Assembly: GCF_014651715.1 (NCBI RefSeq)
Contig: NZ_BMXK01000001.1
Location: 186,001 to 250,000, forward strand
Length of the DNA: 64,000 bases
Direction: 5' to 3'
Origin: Zhihengliuella salsuginis
GTDB taxonomy: Bacteria > Actinomycetota > Actinomycetes > Actinomycetales > Micrococcaceae
Every line of letters starts with the position of its first letter. Position 1 is the first letter of the stretch. The notes under the pieces are model-generated. The model was given only the letters and a program-made list of their open reading frames with translations, did not search any database and had not been told where the DNA came from. Position numbers and translations under genes: made by a program. Shown here one piece after another: positions 45,301 through 52,614 of the stretch.

Positions 45301-45723
45301 GCCCTCGAGGCCGCCGGAGGGCACGTCGAAGAGCGCGGCGATGCAGGTCCGGGAGCCGAGCCCGTTCTCGTAGACCAGCGCGACGGCGCTCCAGGTGGAG
45401 CCCGGGCGCTGCGCGACGACGCCGTCGGCCGTCTTGAACTGCCGCCCGCGCATGTACGAGTAGGTGGTGCGGCGGTCGCGGCGGGTCGAGGCCTCGTGGG
45501 CGGACTCGTTCAGGCGCGGGACCGCGTGGAAGATGTGGCCGATGCCGTCGAAGAGCGTGGACTTGCCGACGCCCGGGTGGCCCGTGAGCAGGGTGCCGTT
45601 CCGGTCCACGTAGAGGCTGTGCCGGCCGTGGAACGTGCCCCAGTTGATGACCTGGATCTCGGCCAGCCGGTGCTGGCCGGGGTTGACCGATTCGCCGATC
45701 GGGAGCGTGTACTCGATGCCCAT
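42352..45723 (-). CDS. jetC: JetC/MksB-like SMC-type ATPase of a Wadjet/Mks complex
   Basis: 1123 residues. N-terminal Walker A GHPGVGKSTLF (about residues 48-58) after VINWGTFHGRHSLYVDRNG; long Ala/Glu/Arg-rich coiled coils flank a hinge-like region around 560-640; the C-terminal end has the ABC signature TLSGGEGQRF and Walker B GTVMIDEAF. This is the MukB/JetC pattern of condensin-like DNA-loop extruders. It begins directly after the jetB stop with no gap. Wadjet complexes cleave small circular DNA when JetD is present; without JetD such motors may act in chromosome organisation. Confidence 0.9.
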   Translation of the reverse strand: MGIEYTLPIGESVNPGQHRLAEIQVINWGTFHGRHSLYVDRNGTLLTGHPGVGKSTLFDGIGHIFHAVPRLNESAHEASTRRDRRTTYSYMRGRQFKTADGVVAQRPGSTWSAVALVYENGLGSRTCIAALFDVPSGGLEGQVGKHYVIGDAPLDTAALEEQLAQPGSRRFSVSTLLKALPGSEVYDTHKTFAERFRRRLGIDHDKAFSLLRTLQNGKGLDRGVNLFFRQEVLEAPATLAAADGAVEDFAHLRGIHRQLETARAQRDALELVPESYGRYLELLTERSSATRLYDVVLPQVRASRAAEVQSAEVARLGSDLAGHREQIAAAAEAKATLDTRVASLQEQHDAHGGQAVRTLERELETARAGLAEREKTAGKLAAEAGRAGVELDFTADGLAAMRAEAAKTAQRLESIEQDTRTLEYEAMAQVMTAREKLRQLRADIDSYRRRGSNIDDRSATARRSICSVTGLDPEALPFGGELVDLDPAAGAWRPAAEKALRRLATTLLVPGEHLAAVTRAIDSGAADGVGSRLRWVDTSHAPRRAAPGADDLVTKLEFKDNDAGAWLSAKVAADYPLACVESDAQLHEHERAISLSGTLKTGRGTFERDTRSIAASNYLLGFTNEEKIAELEAAAADLEAERDAAEAAADDRSASTRDLAGRMRALTALANDTREFARLDTEPAAAAVAELEARLAAAVNDDASLAEVRSALEAAQEEREATVGRLAVLRSEASALEASLAAAERRLSAAVPVPASGTGDGPAGADPERASEAERAELLARFGDLAAAATGAEVEASSSSAALELQGEAAQAKQAIFAAEADLTETFREFARAFGPGASATHGTGVDAAPEYVRLYESIVQEGLPQREEEFREYFSNRSYERFSDLLQLLEEERRAIGERIEPLNQILSDVPFEQGPDGTSSRLRLELATAVPDEARAFKAELKEALGHAYGAGEATLTAQYQRLEKLVDALDDPGRAAWRDTVLDVRRHVLISCNEHKGNGEVEAGLEPGTLSGGEGQRFTSFIMGAALAYQLGLATQGFTTYGTVMIDEAFIQANAEYAGAGINALQEFGFQLLLAAPEDKVDLARHLGSISDIVKHPGSNVSGFVATGLSPAVATDIVLR

Positions 45724-46461
45724 CTACGCGTTCTCCTCTTCGACGGCGGTCTCCAGCGTCTCGTCCTCGATCGCCGAGGCCGCGCTCGGCGCCTCGTCGA
45801 GCGGAAACTCGTTCGGCGGCGCCTCGTCCGGGGACACCTCGTCGAGCGGCAGCGAGTCCCCGTCCGTCCGCTCGATCGCGGCGATGTAGGCGGGGATCTC
45901 GTCGACCGTCGTGAACGGCAGCGCGATCGCGAGGGCGGCGGAGACCCGGTACTCGTCCTCGAGCTCCGTCGGCAGCACGAGCTTGAGCGCCAGCAGCCGG
46001 GCGAGCGAGGAGTCGGTGAGTTCCTCGAGCCGTTTGTCGTCCACGGTGCCCGGCAGCCGGTGCTCCTCCAGGATGTCCCGGGCGCCCGCCCGCGTGATCA
46101 CCGGGTCCGTGCCGGTGCCCGCGTGGCGGTCCAGCATCAGCCGCAGCCGCAGGGCCAGCAGGGTCTCCTCCCGCTTGAGGGCGCGGCGCGGGGCGATCGG
46201 GCTGGTGTGCACGGCGTCCATCTCCACGGGCGCCAGCAGCGCGATCTTGCGGTCGGCGTCGATCTCCAGGCGCAGGAACAGCTCGGAGACGAACGCGGAG
46301 ATCTCCGCCCGCCGGTCCACGATCCGCTGCCACAGGCGCGCGTCCGTGGTCCCGTCGACGTAGGGGCCGCGCAGCAGGCGCACGATCGCCTGCCGCAGGG
46401 CCAGCTCGAACCGCCCGGTGTCGCCCTCGAACAGGGCCTCGGCCGCGGTGGGCTCGCTCAT
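45724..46461 (-). CDS. jetB: JetB/MksE-like subunit (DUF4194)
   Basis: 245 residues. Winged-helix-like kleisin-associated subunit: LALRQAIVRLLRGPYV near residue 20, LFLRLEIDADRKIALL, and RALKREETLLALRLRLMLD match DUF4194. A strongly acidic tail (residues 205-245, many Glu/Asp/Pro) is longer than usual. Its ATG overlaps the jetA stop (ATGA) and its stop abuts the jetC start, so all three subunits are made from one coupled message. Confidence 0.88.
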   Translation of the reverse strand: MSEPTAAEALFEGDTGRFELALRQAIVRLLRGPYVDGTTDARLWQRIVDRRAEISAFVSELFLRLEIDADRKIALLAPVEMDAVHTSPIAPRRALKREETLLALRLRLMLDRHAGTGTDPVITRAGARDILEEHRLPGTVDDKRLEELTDSSLARLLALKLVLPTELEDEYRVSAALAIALPFTTVDEIPAYIAAIERTDGDSLPLDEVSPDEAPPNEFPLDEAPSAASAIEDETLETAVEEENA

Positions 46462-47981
46462 GCTCTCTCCTCGGTAGTCGTCTCGATGGTGCGGTGCTCG
46501 GCCGCGAGTTCGGGTGCGTAGGTCACGCGCGGCAGGTAGGCGACGCGCTCGGAGCCGTCGACCTGCCGGATGGCGACCGTCTGGAAGTCGGCGGGGTCCA
46601 GGGCAGCGGCGCCGCTCGTGTGCGCCAGCTCGACCAGGTACCGCACCGAGTTCAGGTGCCGGTGCCCGGGCTCGAGCGTCTCGAAGACGTCGCCGAGCGT
46701 GACGGACGCGCCGGGCGCCGTCGTCGTCCGCTCCCGCAGGGCCCGCACGACGGCGGCGCGCAGCACCTGCGGGTCCGCGCCCGGGGTGATGGGGGTGCGG
46801 TGGATGTCGGCCGCGGAGAGGGCGGGCGGATCGGCGAGCTTCGGCGGGGCGACGTGCTCGGCGGGGTCGAAGATGCCGAGGCCGGCCAGGGTCGCGAAGC
46901 GCGGCTCGAACAGGCGGACCGGCGCCACGGGGGTGCGCTGGCGGAGCGCGGGCGACTTGGCGACCGCGAGCTCGGCGGCGCGGATGGCGCGGCGGAGCTG
47001 CTCGGATTCGCGCAGCTCGTCCGACTGCACGTACGCGTGGAGGGACTCGGAGAGCTTGCCGTAGGTCGCGTGGACCTCGGTGGCCTGGCGGCGCAGCTCG
47101 CGCAGCAGGTTGGCGATCGTGTGGCGCTCGCTGGGCGTCAGGTCGTCCACGAACCCGCGCTCGAGGATCTCGCCGACGGCCTCGCGGAAGCGGGCCTGCT
47201 GGGCGGGGTCGTTGAGGAAGTCGGTGAAGCCGCGGAACGTCTCGCCCTCCGGGGTGGAGCGCAGCTGGCGGTCGCCCTCGAGCACCTGGCCGACCGCGAC
47301 GCCCTTGGAGACGGAGGACTCCATGATCTCCTGGCGGATCCGGTGGAGCATGGCGTGCACGCCGTCGCGCATCCGCTTGAAGTCGGCGGGCAGGTTCGCG
47401 GCGAGGTCGAGGATGCTGCGGGCGGCGGCGATGGCGCCGTCGTCGGAGAGCATCGCGGGCTCCTCCCCGCCGCGCAGGGCGTCGAGCTTCGCCCGGCGCT
47501 CGGCGATCTCGGCCTCGAGCTGTCGGATGCGGGCCTCGGGGTCGGGGTCGGTCTCGTGGGCGAGGGACTCGAGGCTGGAGAGCAGGGTGGACAGGCGGGA
47601 GGAGTTCAGGTTGGTGCCGGACCCGGCCACCGAGTCGAGGAAGCGCAGCACGCGGGCGGTGTGGGCGGTCGGCTCGTACACGAACCGGCCGTCGATCAGC
47701 GGGCGGGCGAGGAATCCGGCCTTGACCCACGAGTCGGCGTACTGCCCGGCCTGCCAGGATTCGTTGAGTGGGACCTCGGGGGAGTCGGCGCGCAGCTGCT
47801 TGAGGAAGGTGTCGAGGCTCGCGTGGAACGCCTCCAGCCTCACGCGCGGGGTCGCGGAGGTGAACTCGGCGCGCAGGAAGGCGGCGACCCAGGGCGCGGC
47901 GGAGAGGAGCTTCCACCCCGCGGATTCGCGGAAGTCCAGCTGGTCGGCCCAGGTGGCGGCAGCGGGGTGGCGGATGCGCAT
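46458..47981 (-). CDS. jetA: JetA/MksF-like kleisin subunit (DUF3375)
   Basis: 507 residues, helical, with AAPWVAAFLRAEF near the N-terminus, a coiled segment ARIRQLEAEIAERRAKLDAL (about 180-199), and a C-terminal winged-helix-type region ending in RVAYLPRVTY; these fit DUF3375 proteins. It bridges the JetC heads in the complex. First gene of the operon; a TACAAT -10 box (minus 48058-48053) lies about 75 bp upstream. No JetD gene is found on either side. Confidence 0.87.
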   Translation of the reverse strand: MRIRHPAAATWADQLDFRESAGWKLLSAAPWVAAFLRAEFTSATPRVRLEAFHASLDTFLKQLRADSPEVPLNESWQAGQYADSWVKAGFLARPLIDGRFVYEPTAHTARVLRFLDSVAGSGTNLNSSRLSTLLSSLESLAHETDPDPEARIRQLEAEIAERRAKLDALRGGEEPAMLSDDGAIAAARSILDLAANLPADFKRMRDGVHAMLHRIRQEIMESSVSKGVAVGQVLEGDRQLRSTPEGETFRGFTDFLNDPAQQARFREAVGEILERGFVDDLTPSERHTIANLLRELRRQATEVHATYGKLSESLHAYVQSDELRESEQLRRAIRAAELAVAKSPALRQRTPVAPVRLFEPRFATLAGLGIFDPAEHVAPPKLADPPALSAADIHRTPITPGADPQVLRAAVVRALRERTTTAPGASVTLGDVFETLEPGHRHLNSVRYLVELAHTSGAAALDPADFQTVAIRQVDGSERVAYLPRVTYAPELAAEHRTIETTTEERA

Positions 47982-48162
47982 GCGGTGCTTTCTCGAAACG
48001 TACGGGGGAGGACGTGTGCCCGGTGTCGGGACGGGCTACGTCTGGGCACCCGATTGTAGGCCACCGGGCTGAACACGCGCTGGTCGGGTGCTCTGCGCCT
48101 CACCTCCCGCGACGGCCCCGCGCAGAACCCGCGGGAGGGTTGCCCGCTCCGGGCGCCCGGAG

Positions 48163-49049
48163 TCAGACCATCGTGTCGAAGCGGGCCCGGGCCGCCTGGT
48201 ACGCGCCGTAGAGCATGAGTCCCAACGCGAGTCCGAGCAGCCACCCCGGCCCGAACGGCTGGTCCCGCACGGCCTGGAGCGCACCGTCGAGTCCGCTGGA
48301 ATCGTTCGGATCATTCTGGACGGTCGCGACCACGAACAGCAGGCCGACGAGGCGAGGACCAGCCCCTTGGCGGCGTAGCCGGCTACTCCCAGAACGGTCA
48401 CGACGACGCGGACGGACCCGCTGGGAAGCGGGTGCAGGTCCTTCAGGAACCGGCGGGAGACGCCCTTGTAGACGTGGTAGCCGGCGACGCCGAGGATCAC
48501 CAGGCCGGTGGCGACGAGCAGGACCGAACCGGCCGGGTTCTTCATGAGTTCGGCGGAGATGCTCTGCGTGCTCTGGGACGAGCTGCTGCGCTCGCCGAAG
48601 GCGTAGCGCAGGATCGTCACCGCGATGGTGAGGTACGCCGCCGTCGTACTGGCGAACTTGAGCCGGGCCAGCACCCTGCTGCGGCCGAACAGCGTCCGCC
48701 CCAACTGCCACAGGCCCAGCAGGGCGCACGCCGCGCCGGCGAGCACCAGCGGCACGGTGCCGAACGGCTGGGACGCGACCGCCTGCAGCGCGCCGCTGTG
48801 GTCGGCACTGGCGCTGCCGCCGAGCGCCACGACCGCGGTCAGCCACCCGAGGATGGCGTGCAACGCCCCGCTGGTGGCGTAGCCGGACCGGGCGACGGCG
48901 GCGAACCGGCCGTCGTGGGCGGCGGCACGTGCGGCGTCCACCGGCTTGGAGTCGCGGACGGCGCCCGCCAGCTGCTCGGCCTGGTCTGCGAGTTCCTCGC
49001 GTTTGGATCGTCCACGATCGTCGCGGTGCGGGGCTCCGGTGCCGGTCAT
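48163..49049 (-). pseudogene. DUF1206-like membrane protein, interrupted by a one-base frameshift
   Basis: From ATG 49049 (TATGCT at minus 49061-49056, 6 nt upstream) the protein shows repeated two-helix units, e.g. ARSGYATSGALHAILGW and GVAGYAAKGLVLA, as in DUF1206. After about residue 233 the frame turns into Arg/Ser-rich nonsense. In the next frame the family sequence resumes at once (VGLLFVVATVQNDPN to GAYQAARARFDTMV, stop at 48163). Inserting one C near 48350 (GCC-TCG to GCC-CTC-G) would restore the frame. Either a true inactivating mutation or a sequence error. Confidence 0.8.
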
Positions 49050-49152
49050 GGCAACAGCATAGATCCGGAGCGCGGGTTCCGGGGCCGCGGGATCCGGGCG
49101 TTGTGAGGTGCGATTCATCCGTAGACGCATGCCTGCACTAGCATGAACTGCT

Positions 49153-49180
49153 GCCGTGGGGAATGCCCGCGGCTTTTCTT
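49153..49180 (+). terminator. Terminator-like hairpin in the leader of the GltS-like gene
   Basis: GCCGTGGG (49153-49160) pairs with CCCGCGGC (49166-49173), 8 bp with one G-U, around a 5-nt loop, and TTTTCTTT follows. No plus-strand gene ends upstream, so it would lie in the leader just after a possible -10 TAGCAT (49139-49144), where it could act as an attenuator or a 5' protective hairpin. Confidence 0.5.
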
Positions 49181-49201
49181 TGTGTCTGAATCGAGGTGTG
49201 C

Positions 49202-50560
49202 ATGACCGCGTGGTCCTTGTTTACCGATCTTGGCTGGATCTGCGTGCTGCTGCTCGCGGGCGCGTTCCTGCGCGCCAAAGTACCGTTCATCCAGAGCATC
49301 TTCCTGCCGTCCAGCTTGATCGCCGGCGTGCTGGGGCTGGCGCTCGGCCCGAAGATGCTGGGCGTCATCCCCTTCTCCTCGGAGATCTCCAGCTACGCGG
49401 GCGTGCTGATCGCCGTAGTCTTCGCGGCACTGCCCTTCACCTCCAAGGTCGCGTCGCTGAAGGGCGTGATGAAGTCCGTCGGGACCATGTGGGCCGTGTC
49501 CCAGTCGGCCGTGATCCTGCAGTGGGGCGTGGGCCTGCTCTTCGCGCTCGGCGTGGTCGGCGTCTTCTTCACCGCGGTGCCCGACGGATTCGGCCTGATG
49601 ATCGCCACCGGGTTCATGGGCGGGCACGGCACGGCCGCGGCCGTCGCCGAGAGCTTCGGCGACCAGTGGCCCGAGGCGGCGAGCCTGGGCATGACGGCGG
49701 CGACGGTGGGCATCATCGTGTCCGTGGTCGGCGGCATCATCCTCATCAAGCTCGAGTCGATGCGCGGGAACACGGTCTACCTGACGCACTTCAAGGACCT
49801 GCCGCGCAGCCTGCGCACCGGCATGGTGGAGCCCGACAAGCGCGAGCCCATCGCGGCGAGCCCCGTCTCGTCGATGTCGATCGACCCCCTCATCTACCAC
49901 GCGGGCGTCCTCTTCGCCATCGCCGGGATCTCCTACATGATCTCCGACTGGGCCGGGTCCATGGTCGACGGCCTGAACATCCCGACGTTCTCCGTCGCCT
50001 TCCTGGTGGGCTACCTGGTCTTCGGCGTCATGACCAAGTCCGGCGCCATGCGCCACTTCGACACCCGCCTGTTCGAGCGCACCTCGAGCTCGTCGACCGA
50101 CCTTCTCGTCGCGTTCGGCATCGCGTCGATCGACCCGGCGATCGTGGTGGCCTACGCCGGACCGCTGGCACTGCTCATGGTCTTCGGCGTCGTCGCGATG
50201 ATCGCGTTCTACTTCTTCGTCGCGAAGCGGCTCTTCGTCGACCACCAGGTCGAGCAGTCCATCTTCACCTGGGGCTGGGGCACCGGCACGGTAGCCATGG
50301 GCATCGCCCTGCTGCGCATCGTGGACCCCGGGATGCGCTCGAAGACCCTCGACTACTACGGCCTCGCCTATATTCCGATCGGGTTCGGCGACATCGCCTT
50401 CGTCGCCCTGCTCCCGGCACTGATCATGGCCGGTATGGCCTGGCCCGTGGCGATCGTGATGACCGTCGCCGGCATCGCGATCCTCACCGCCGCCCGGATC
50501 ATGCGCCGCAAGAACACCCTGCCGGCCGAGGAGGCTCCGGCGACGGCCGCCGTCGACTGA
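49202..50560 (+). CDS. GltS-like sodium/glutamate-type symporter
   Basis: 452 residues from ATG 49202 (CGAGG 5-6 nt upstream; GTG 49196 is the other option). Eleven to twelve hydrophobic segments. ATGFMGGHGTAAAVAESF in the first half has the GGHGT re-entrant motif of the ESS (GltS) family, with IDPAIV and AYIPIGFGDIA in the second half. It is shorter at the ends but otherwise similar to glutamate:Na+ symporters. Leader contains a terminator-like hairpin. Substrate may be glutamate or a related dicarboxylate. Confidence 0.8.
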   Translation: MTAWSLFTDLGWICVLLLAGAFLRAKVPFIQSIFLPSSLIAGVLGLALGPKMLGVIPFSSEISSYAGVLIAVVFAALPFTSKVASLKGVMKSVGTMWAVSQSAVILQWGVGLLFALGVVGVFFTAVPDGFGLMIATGFMGGHGTAAAVAESFGDQWPEAASLGMTAATVGIIVSVVGGIILIKLESMRGNTVYLTHFKDLPRSLRTGMVEPDKREPIAASPVSSMSIDPLIYHAGVLFAIAGISYMISDWAGSMVDGLNIPTFSVAFLVGYLVFGVMTKSGAMRHFDTRLFERTSSSSTDLLVAFGIASIDPAIVVAYAGPLALLMVFGVVAMIAFYFFVAKRLFVDHQVEQSIFTWGWGTGTVAMGIALLRIVDPGMRSKTLDYYGLAYIPIGFGDIAFVALLPALIMAGMAWPVAIVMTVAGIAILTAARIMRRKNTLPAEEAPATAAVD

Positions 50561-50710
50561 CTCTCAGGGGATTCCAAGCGGGGCGGGGTTCAAAGTTCAC
50601 GGCCCCCGCCCTAACCTGAACATACCGGTCCCGCTGGAGGGACCCCGCCGTCGGGGCCGGACGAGGAGAACCAAAACTGGAGCTCGATCCCAGACCCGAA
50701 GGAGAGCATC

Positions 50711-51340
50711 ATGGCAACGGTTTCCGAACGCATCGAAGTCAACGTTCCCGTTGAGACGGCCTACGACGAGTGGACCCAGTTCGAGTCGTTCCCCCGCTTC
50801 ATGCACGCCGTCGAGAGCGTGACGCAGGTCGACGACGTCACGAGCCGCTGGGCCGTCTCCGTCGCCGGCGTCGAACGCGAATTCGACACCCGCATCACCG
50901 AACAGGTGCCGGACGAGGTCATCGCGTGGGAGAGCATCGACGGCAAGGGGCACAACGGCCGGGTGACCTTCCAGTCCATCGAGGTCGTGGACCCCGAGTC
51001 GCGCAGCGACCGGCCGAGCGTCGCCGGCGGCGGCCCCATGAATGCCGGCATCGAGGTCGGCGGCGTGGCCCGCGGCTGGGACCCGGACCTGGGCGCCCGG
51101 GGCGACGTCGCACCCCGGGGCCGGCCGGGGACGCTGATCGACGTCGAGATCACCTGGGACGACGAGACCTTCCTGGAGCGGCTCGGCGACAAGCTCGGCC
51201 TGGACGATGCGCAGGTGAAACGGGACCTGCGCCGCTTCAAGAAGCTCGTCGAGAAAGACGGCGCCGAAGGCGGATGGCGCGGCGAGATCCACGACGGCCG
51301 CGAACAGAGCGGCGGCGAGGCACCCGGCGGCACCGCCTGA
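50711..51340 (+). CDS. SRPBCC (polyketide cyclase/dehydrase-like) family protein
   Basis: 209 residues, ATG preceded by GAAGGAGAGC. The N-terminal half is typical of the family: SERIEVNVPVETAYDEW, FPRFMHAVESV, TEQVPDEVIAWESIDG and GHNGRVTFQS. A Gly/Pro-rich insertion (about 97-140) separates this from the final VEITWDD and the helix LGLDDAQVKRDLRRFKKLVE. These cytoplasmic barrel proteins bind hydrophobic ligands; many actinobacterial copies are stress-linked. No partner is evident. Confidence 0.82.
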   Translation: MATVSERIEVNVPVETAYDEWTQFESFPRFMHAVESVTQVDDVTSRWAVSVAGVEREFDTRITEQVPDEVIAWESIDGKGHNGRVTFQSIEVVDPESRSDRPSVAGGGPMNAGIEVGGVARGWDPDLGARGDVAPRGRPGTLIDVEITWDDETFLERLGDKLGLDDAQVKRDLRRFKKLVEKDGAEGGWRGEIHDGREQSGGEAPGGTA

Positions 51341-51362
51341 ACCTTCCGGCCGCGACGGCGGG

Positions 51363-52118
51363 TCAGGTGATCGTGAAGCCGCCGTCGATGCGCAGATCCG
51401 TTCCGTTGACCATGGCCGCCTCCGCCGAGGCCAGGTAGAGCGCGGCCGCCGCGATCTCCTGCGGCTCGGCGAACCGGCGGGTGGGGATCTGGGCCTTGTG
51501 GGCGTCGCCGCGGGGCCCGGACCACGCCTTGCGGCCCAGATCCGTCAGCACCACGGTCGGCGAGAGCGTATTCGCCGTGACCCCATGCGGGCCCAGCTCG
51601 CCGGCGAGCGAGCGCGTCAGGCCGAACAGGCCCGACTTGGACGCGGCGTACGCGGCGTGGTGCTCGAGCGCGACGTGCGCCGCCTGGGACGCGATGTTCA
51701 CGATCCGACCGTACCCGGCCCGTTTCATGTGCGCGGCAACCGCCCGGCAGACGGCGAACGTACCCGTGAGGTTGATGCCGACCACCTTGTCCCAGTGCCC
51801 GTCCGGAACCTCCTCGACGGGGTCCAGCAGGGCGATGCCCGCGGAGTTCACGAGGATGTCGATCCGGCCGACGCGCTCCGCCAGAGTGTCGACGGCCGCC
51901 GTCACGGCATCCCGGTCCGTGACGTCCATGGCGATGGTCTGCACCTCGTGGCCGTCCGCGGCGAATTCTCCCGCGGCGGCCTCGAGCTGGGCGGCGTCGA
52001 CATCGGCCAGCACGACGGCGGCGCCCTGCCCGGCGAGCGTGCGCGCGATCGCCTTGCCGAGGCCCGACGCGCCGCCGGTCACGAGCGCCGTGCGCCCGGT
52101 CAGGTCGAAGAGGCTCAT
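51363..52118 (-). CDS. SDR family sugar-alcohol dehydrogenase (DthD/GolD-like)
   Basis: 251 residues from ATG 52118, whose A is shared with the isomerase stop. Cofactor motif TGGASGLGKA (about residues 13-22), NSAGIA, catalytic Ser in NIASQ and Y-x3-K in YAASK, with a C-terminal NGTDLRIDGGFT. In Mycobacterium smegmatis a similar SDR oxidises D-threitol; GolD acts on D-arabitol. Last gene of the operon with an erythrulose-type kinase, isomerase and EltD-like dehydrogenase, so tetritol oxidation is the preferred reading. Confidence 0.8.
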   Translation of the reverse strand: MSLFDLTGRTALVTGGASGLGKAIARTLAGQGAAVVLADVDAAQLEAAAGEFAADGHEVQTIAMDVTDRDAVTAAVDTLAERVGRIDILVNSAGIALLDPVEEVPDGHWDKVVGINLTGTFAVCRAVAAHMKRAGYGRIVNIASQAAHVALEHHAAYAASKSGLFGLTRSLAGELGPHGVTANTLSPTVVLTDLGRKAWSGPRGDAHKAQIPTRRFAEPQEIAAAALYLASAEAAMVNGTDLRIDGGFTIT

Positions 52119-52591
52119 CAGCACGCCCCCGTCTGCTCGAACTCGGTGATGGCGCTTACCTTCTCCTGCGAGGCGCTCGCCGGGTCGAACGCGTAGCCGA
52201 GCCACTCGGACGCGAGTCGGCGGGCCAGCTCCCGCCCGATGACCCGCTGGCCCATGCAGAGGACCTGCGCGTCGTTGGAGAGGATCGAGCGCTCCACGGA
52301 GAACGAGTCGTGGGCGGTCACGGCCCGGATCCCCGGCACCTTGTTGGCCGAGATGGCCACGCCGAGCCCTGTGCCGCAGATGAGGATCGCGCGGTCGGCC
52401 CGCCCGTCCGCCACCGCCTGCGCGGCCTCGATGGCGATCCGCGGGTAGGGGGTGTGGCCGTCGTCGTCGACTCCGACGTCGAGCACGGACGCGACGCGGC
52501 CGTCGGCCTCGAGGTCGGCGCGGATGGCCTCCTTGTAGTCGTATCCGGCGTCGTCGCAGCCGACGACGAGGCGAAGTTTCTGCGTGGTCAT
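52118..52591 (-). CDS. RpiB/LacAB-type sugar-phosphate isomerase (DerI-like)
   Basis: 157 residues from ATG 52591 with AAGGAGAC upstream. [15 protein letters not shown] near the start (Asp-Asp in place of the usual DHAG His), [20 protein letters not shown] holds the catalytic GTGxG and active-site region, then a conserved NDAQVLCMG. RpiB-type enzymes interconvert aldose and ketose phosphates; DerI/LerI of tetritol pathways turn erythrulose 4-phosphate into erythrose 4-phosphate. Located between the kinase and SDR genes. Confidence 0.87.
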   Translation of the reverse strand: MTTQKLRLVVGCDDAGYDYKEAIRADLEADGRVASVLDVGVDDDGHTPYPRIAIEAAQAVADGRADRAILICGTGLGVAISANKVPGIRAVTAHDSFSVERSILSNDAQVLCMGQRVIGRELARRLASEWLGYAFDPASASQEKVSAITEFEQTGAC

Positions 52592-52614
52592 GGTGTCTCC
52601 TTCGAGGTGCGCAC

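Noticed and set aside
42427-46521. Very long open frame on the plus strand opposite jetB and jetC
   Set aside because: It is antisense to three well-recognised, translationally coupled genes, has the Val/Arg/Gly/Glu-heavy composition of reversed high-GC codons, and has no ribosome site. The same applies to other long antisense frames, for example 195-2012 plus and 19196-21763 minus.
42352-47981. Complete Wadjet defence system
   Set aside because: JetD is absent on both sides, so calling it a full defence system is not supported.
48036-48350. Continuation of the DUF1206 protein in its original frame to 48036
   Set aside because: After about 48350 this frame encodes an Arg/Ser/Pro-rich sequence without family features, while the neighbouring frame continues the expected membrane repeat.
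50581-50611. Terminator after the GltS-like gene
   Set aside because: GGGCGGGG and CCCCGCCC can pair over 8 bp, but no T-tract follows and the region is simply G/C-rich, so it is left unannotated.
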